From assembly GCF_005145045.1 (NCBI RefSeq), contig NZ_CP039692.1, positions 612,001-676,000 on the forward strand: a stretch of DNA of 64,000 nt, written 5' to 3'. Within the stretch, counting starts at the first letter, position 1. Every line of letters starts with the position of its first letter. This stretch comes from Agrobacterium larrymoorei (GTDB lineage Bacteria > Pseudomonadota > Alphaproteobacteria > Rhizobiales > Rhizobiaceae). The position numbers and the translations under genes were made by a program. Shown piece after piece: positions 63,006 through 64,000 of the stretch. The notes under the pieces were generated by a model. That model did not search any database. It was not told the origin of the DNA and saw only the letters and a program-made list of their open reading frames with translations.

Positions 63006-64000
63006 TCAGATGCGGTCTTCCGTTTCCGCATCGAAAAGGGATGCCATGGTCATATCGAAAGCGAGCTTGACCTTGGTGCCGGGCGCAAACCGACGGTGGC
63101 CACCGACACGAACGGACAGCGTATGTCCGGCATGTTTCAGCCAGATCAGATTGTCCGCGCCCATGGGCTCTTCGATATCAACCACAGCCTCGTGCACTTC
63201 ACCGCCGGTAATATCCGCATCGACGCGAACATGCTCCGGGCGAACGCCGAGAACGGCGCGTTTGCCGGGCGTGAGCGGTGATGAGGACTCGTAACCATCC
63301 AGCGTGAAGCTGACGCCATTGGTGACGAAAACCGTCTTGCCATCCTTCTGCGCAAGTTCGCCGCGCAGGAAATTCATGGATGGCGAGCCGATGAAGCCGG
63401 CGACGAAAAGGTTTCGTGGCTTGTTGTAAATCGAGACCGGATCGTCCAGCTGCTGGATCACACCGCTTTTCATGATGGCGATACGATCCGCCAGCGTCAG
63501 CGCTTCGATCTGGTCATGTGTAACGTAAATCATCGTGTTCTTCAGCGACTGGTGCAGACGCTTGATTTCCACGCGCAGTTCAGACCGCAGCTTGGCATCG
63601 AGGTTGGACAGCGGTTCATCGAAGAGGAACACGTCCACATCGCGCACCAGTGCACGCCCGATGGCGACGCGCTGGCGCTGACCACCGGAAAGCTCCGCTG
63701 GCTTGCGCTTCAGAAGCGGCTCGATCTGCAGGATGCCAGCCGCGCGTTTGACGCGGCGGTCGATCTCGTCCTTCGGAATTTTCGCCACCTGAAGGCCGAA
63801 GGACAGGTTCTTTTCGACCGTCATCTGCGGATAGAGCGCATAGGACTGGAACACCATGCCGATGCCGCGATCCTTGGGCTCTTCCCAGGTCACGTTACGG
63901 TCCTTGATGAAAATCTGCCCGTCCGTGGGTTCCAGCAGGCCTGCGATACAATTGAGGAGCGTGGATTTACCGCAACCGGAAGAACCGAGAAGAACCAGAA
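63006..64000 (-). CDS. Sugar ABC transporter ATP-binding protein (UgpC/MalK type), N-terminus outside window
   Basis: CUT1-type ATPase with its 5' end past the right edge; 331 codons are visible. Walker A ([12 protein letters not shown]) lies at the extreme edge, so about 30-35 N-terminal residues are missing. Q-loop [16 protein letters not shown], signature [15 protein letters not shown], Walker [17 protein letters not shown], switch His in VTHDQIEAL, then the OB/TOBE domain. Receptor and permease genes are expected to the right. Confidence 0.95.
   Translation of the reverse strand, partial: LVLLGSSGCGKSTLLNCIAGLLEPTDGQIFIKDRNVTWEEPKDRGIGMVFQSYALYPQMTVEKNLSFGLQVAKIPKDEIDRRVKRAAGILQIEPLLKRKPAELSGGQRQRVAIGRALVRDVDVFLFDEPLSNLDAKLRSELRVEIKRLHQSLKNTMIYVTHDQIEALTLADRIAIMKSGVIQQLDDPVSIYNKPRNLFVAGFIGSPSMNFLRGELAQKDGKTVFVTNGVSFTLDGYESSSPLTPGKRAVLGVRPEHVRVDADITGGEVHEAVVDIEEPMGADNLIWLKHAGHTLSVRVGGHRRFAPGTKVKLAFDMTMASLFDAETEDRI

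Overview
The window looks like chromosomal DNA of an alphaproteobacterium of the Agrobacterium/Rhizobium group. It has dense GC-rich coding and many periplasmic-binding-protein ABC importers beside Gfo/Idh/MocA oxidoreductases. It also carries a (6-4) photolyase with the iron-sulfur cysteine pattern of Agrobacterium PhrB, a BA14K-like protein, an Omp25/RopB-type outer-membrane protein and HWE/HisKA_2-type signalling. I see no rRNA, tRNA, CRISPR, IS element or phage gene. The accessory-catabolic content would suit a secondary replicon such as the Agrobacterium linear chromosome; that placement is inference.

Layout. 1-1274: end of a molybdenum hydroxylase operon (FAD/4Fe-4S and 2Fe-2S subunits). 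1402-6837: a GntR/FCD regulator divergent from an operon that mixes a polar-amino-acid-type ABC importer with type II dehydroquinase and a shikimate-dehydrogenase-like enzyme, probably for a hydroaromatic acid. 6887-13354: photolyase plus SDR, aldehyde dehydrogenase and small envelope proteins. 13423-15686: oxidoreductase plus sugar isomerase. 15967-16659: exported Fe-type superoxide dismutase. 16975-22425: dppABCDF peptide importer.

22558-33920: eleven genes on the minus strand: flavin monooxygenase-like, DsbA/HCCA-isomerase-like, M19 dipeptidase-like, a PotABCD-type importer, carboxylesterase, PLP enzyme, LysR and SDR. This looks like an uptake-and-degradation route for an unknown organic compound. 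34146-38163: iron-type ABC importer divergent from a methyltransferase, with an Irr-box-like sequence between them. 38278-50225: a two-armed sugar locus. An ABC importer with two oxidoreductases runs leftward, and a TetR regulator followed by oxidoreductase, DUF993 protein, enolase-superfamily dehydratase and isomerase runs rightward. Both arms carry a TTGACA and a TAACCAA-type palindrome exactly 24 nt apart, which ties them into one likely regulon.

50226-58005: LtrA, a three-gene phosphorelay, two L,D-transpeptidase-fold lipoproteins, an SDR and an alkyladenine glycosylase. 58010-58527: tiny genes around a foldable intergenic element. 58680-60534: queCDE (queuosine precursor synthesis) preceded by a convincing preQ1-I riboswitch that contains the queC ribosome-binding site. 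60698-60950: two overlapping micro-genes for membrane peptides. 61042-64000: oxidoreductase, isomerase and the truncated ATPase of a further sugar operon that runs off the window.
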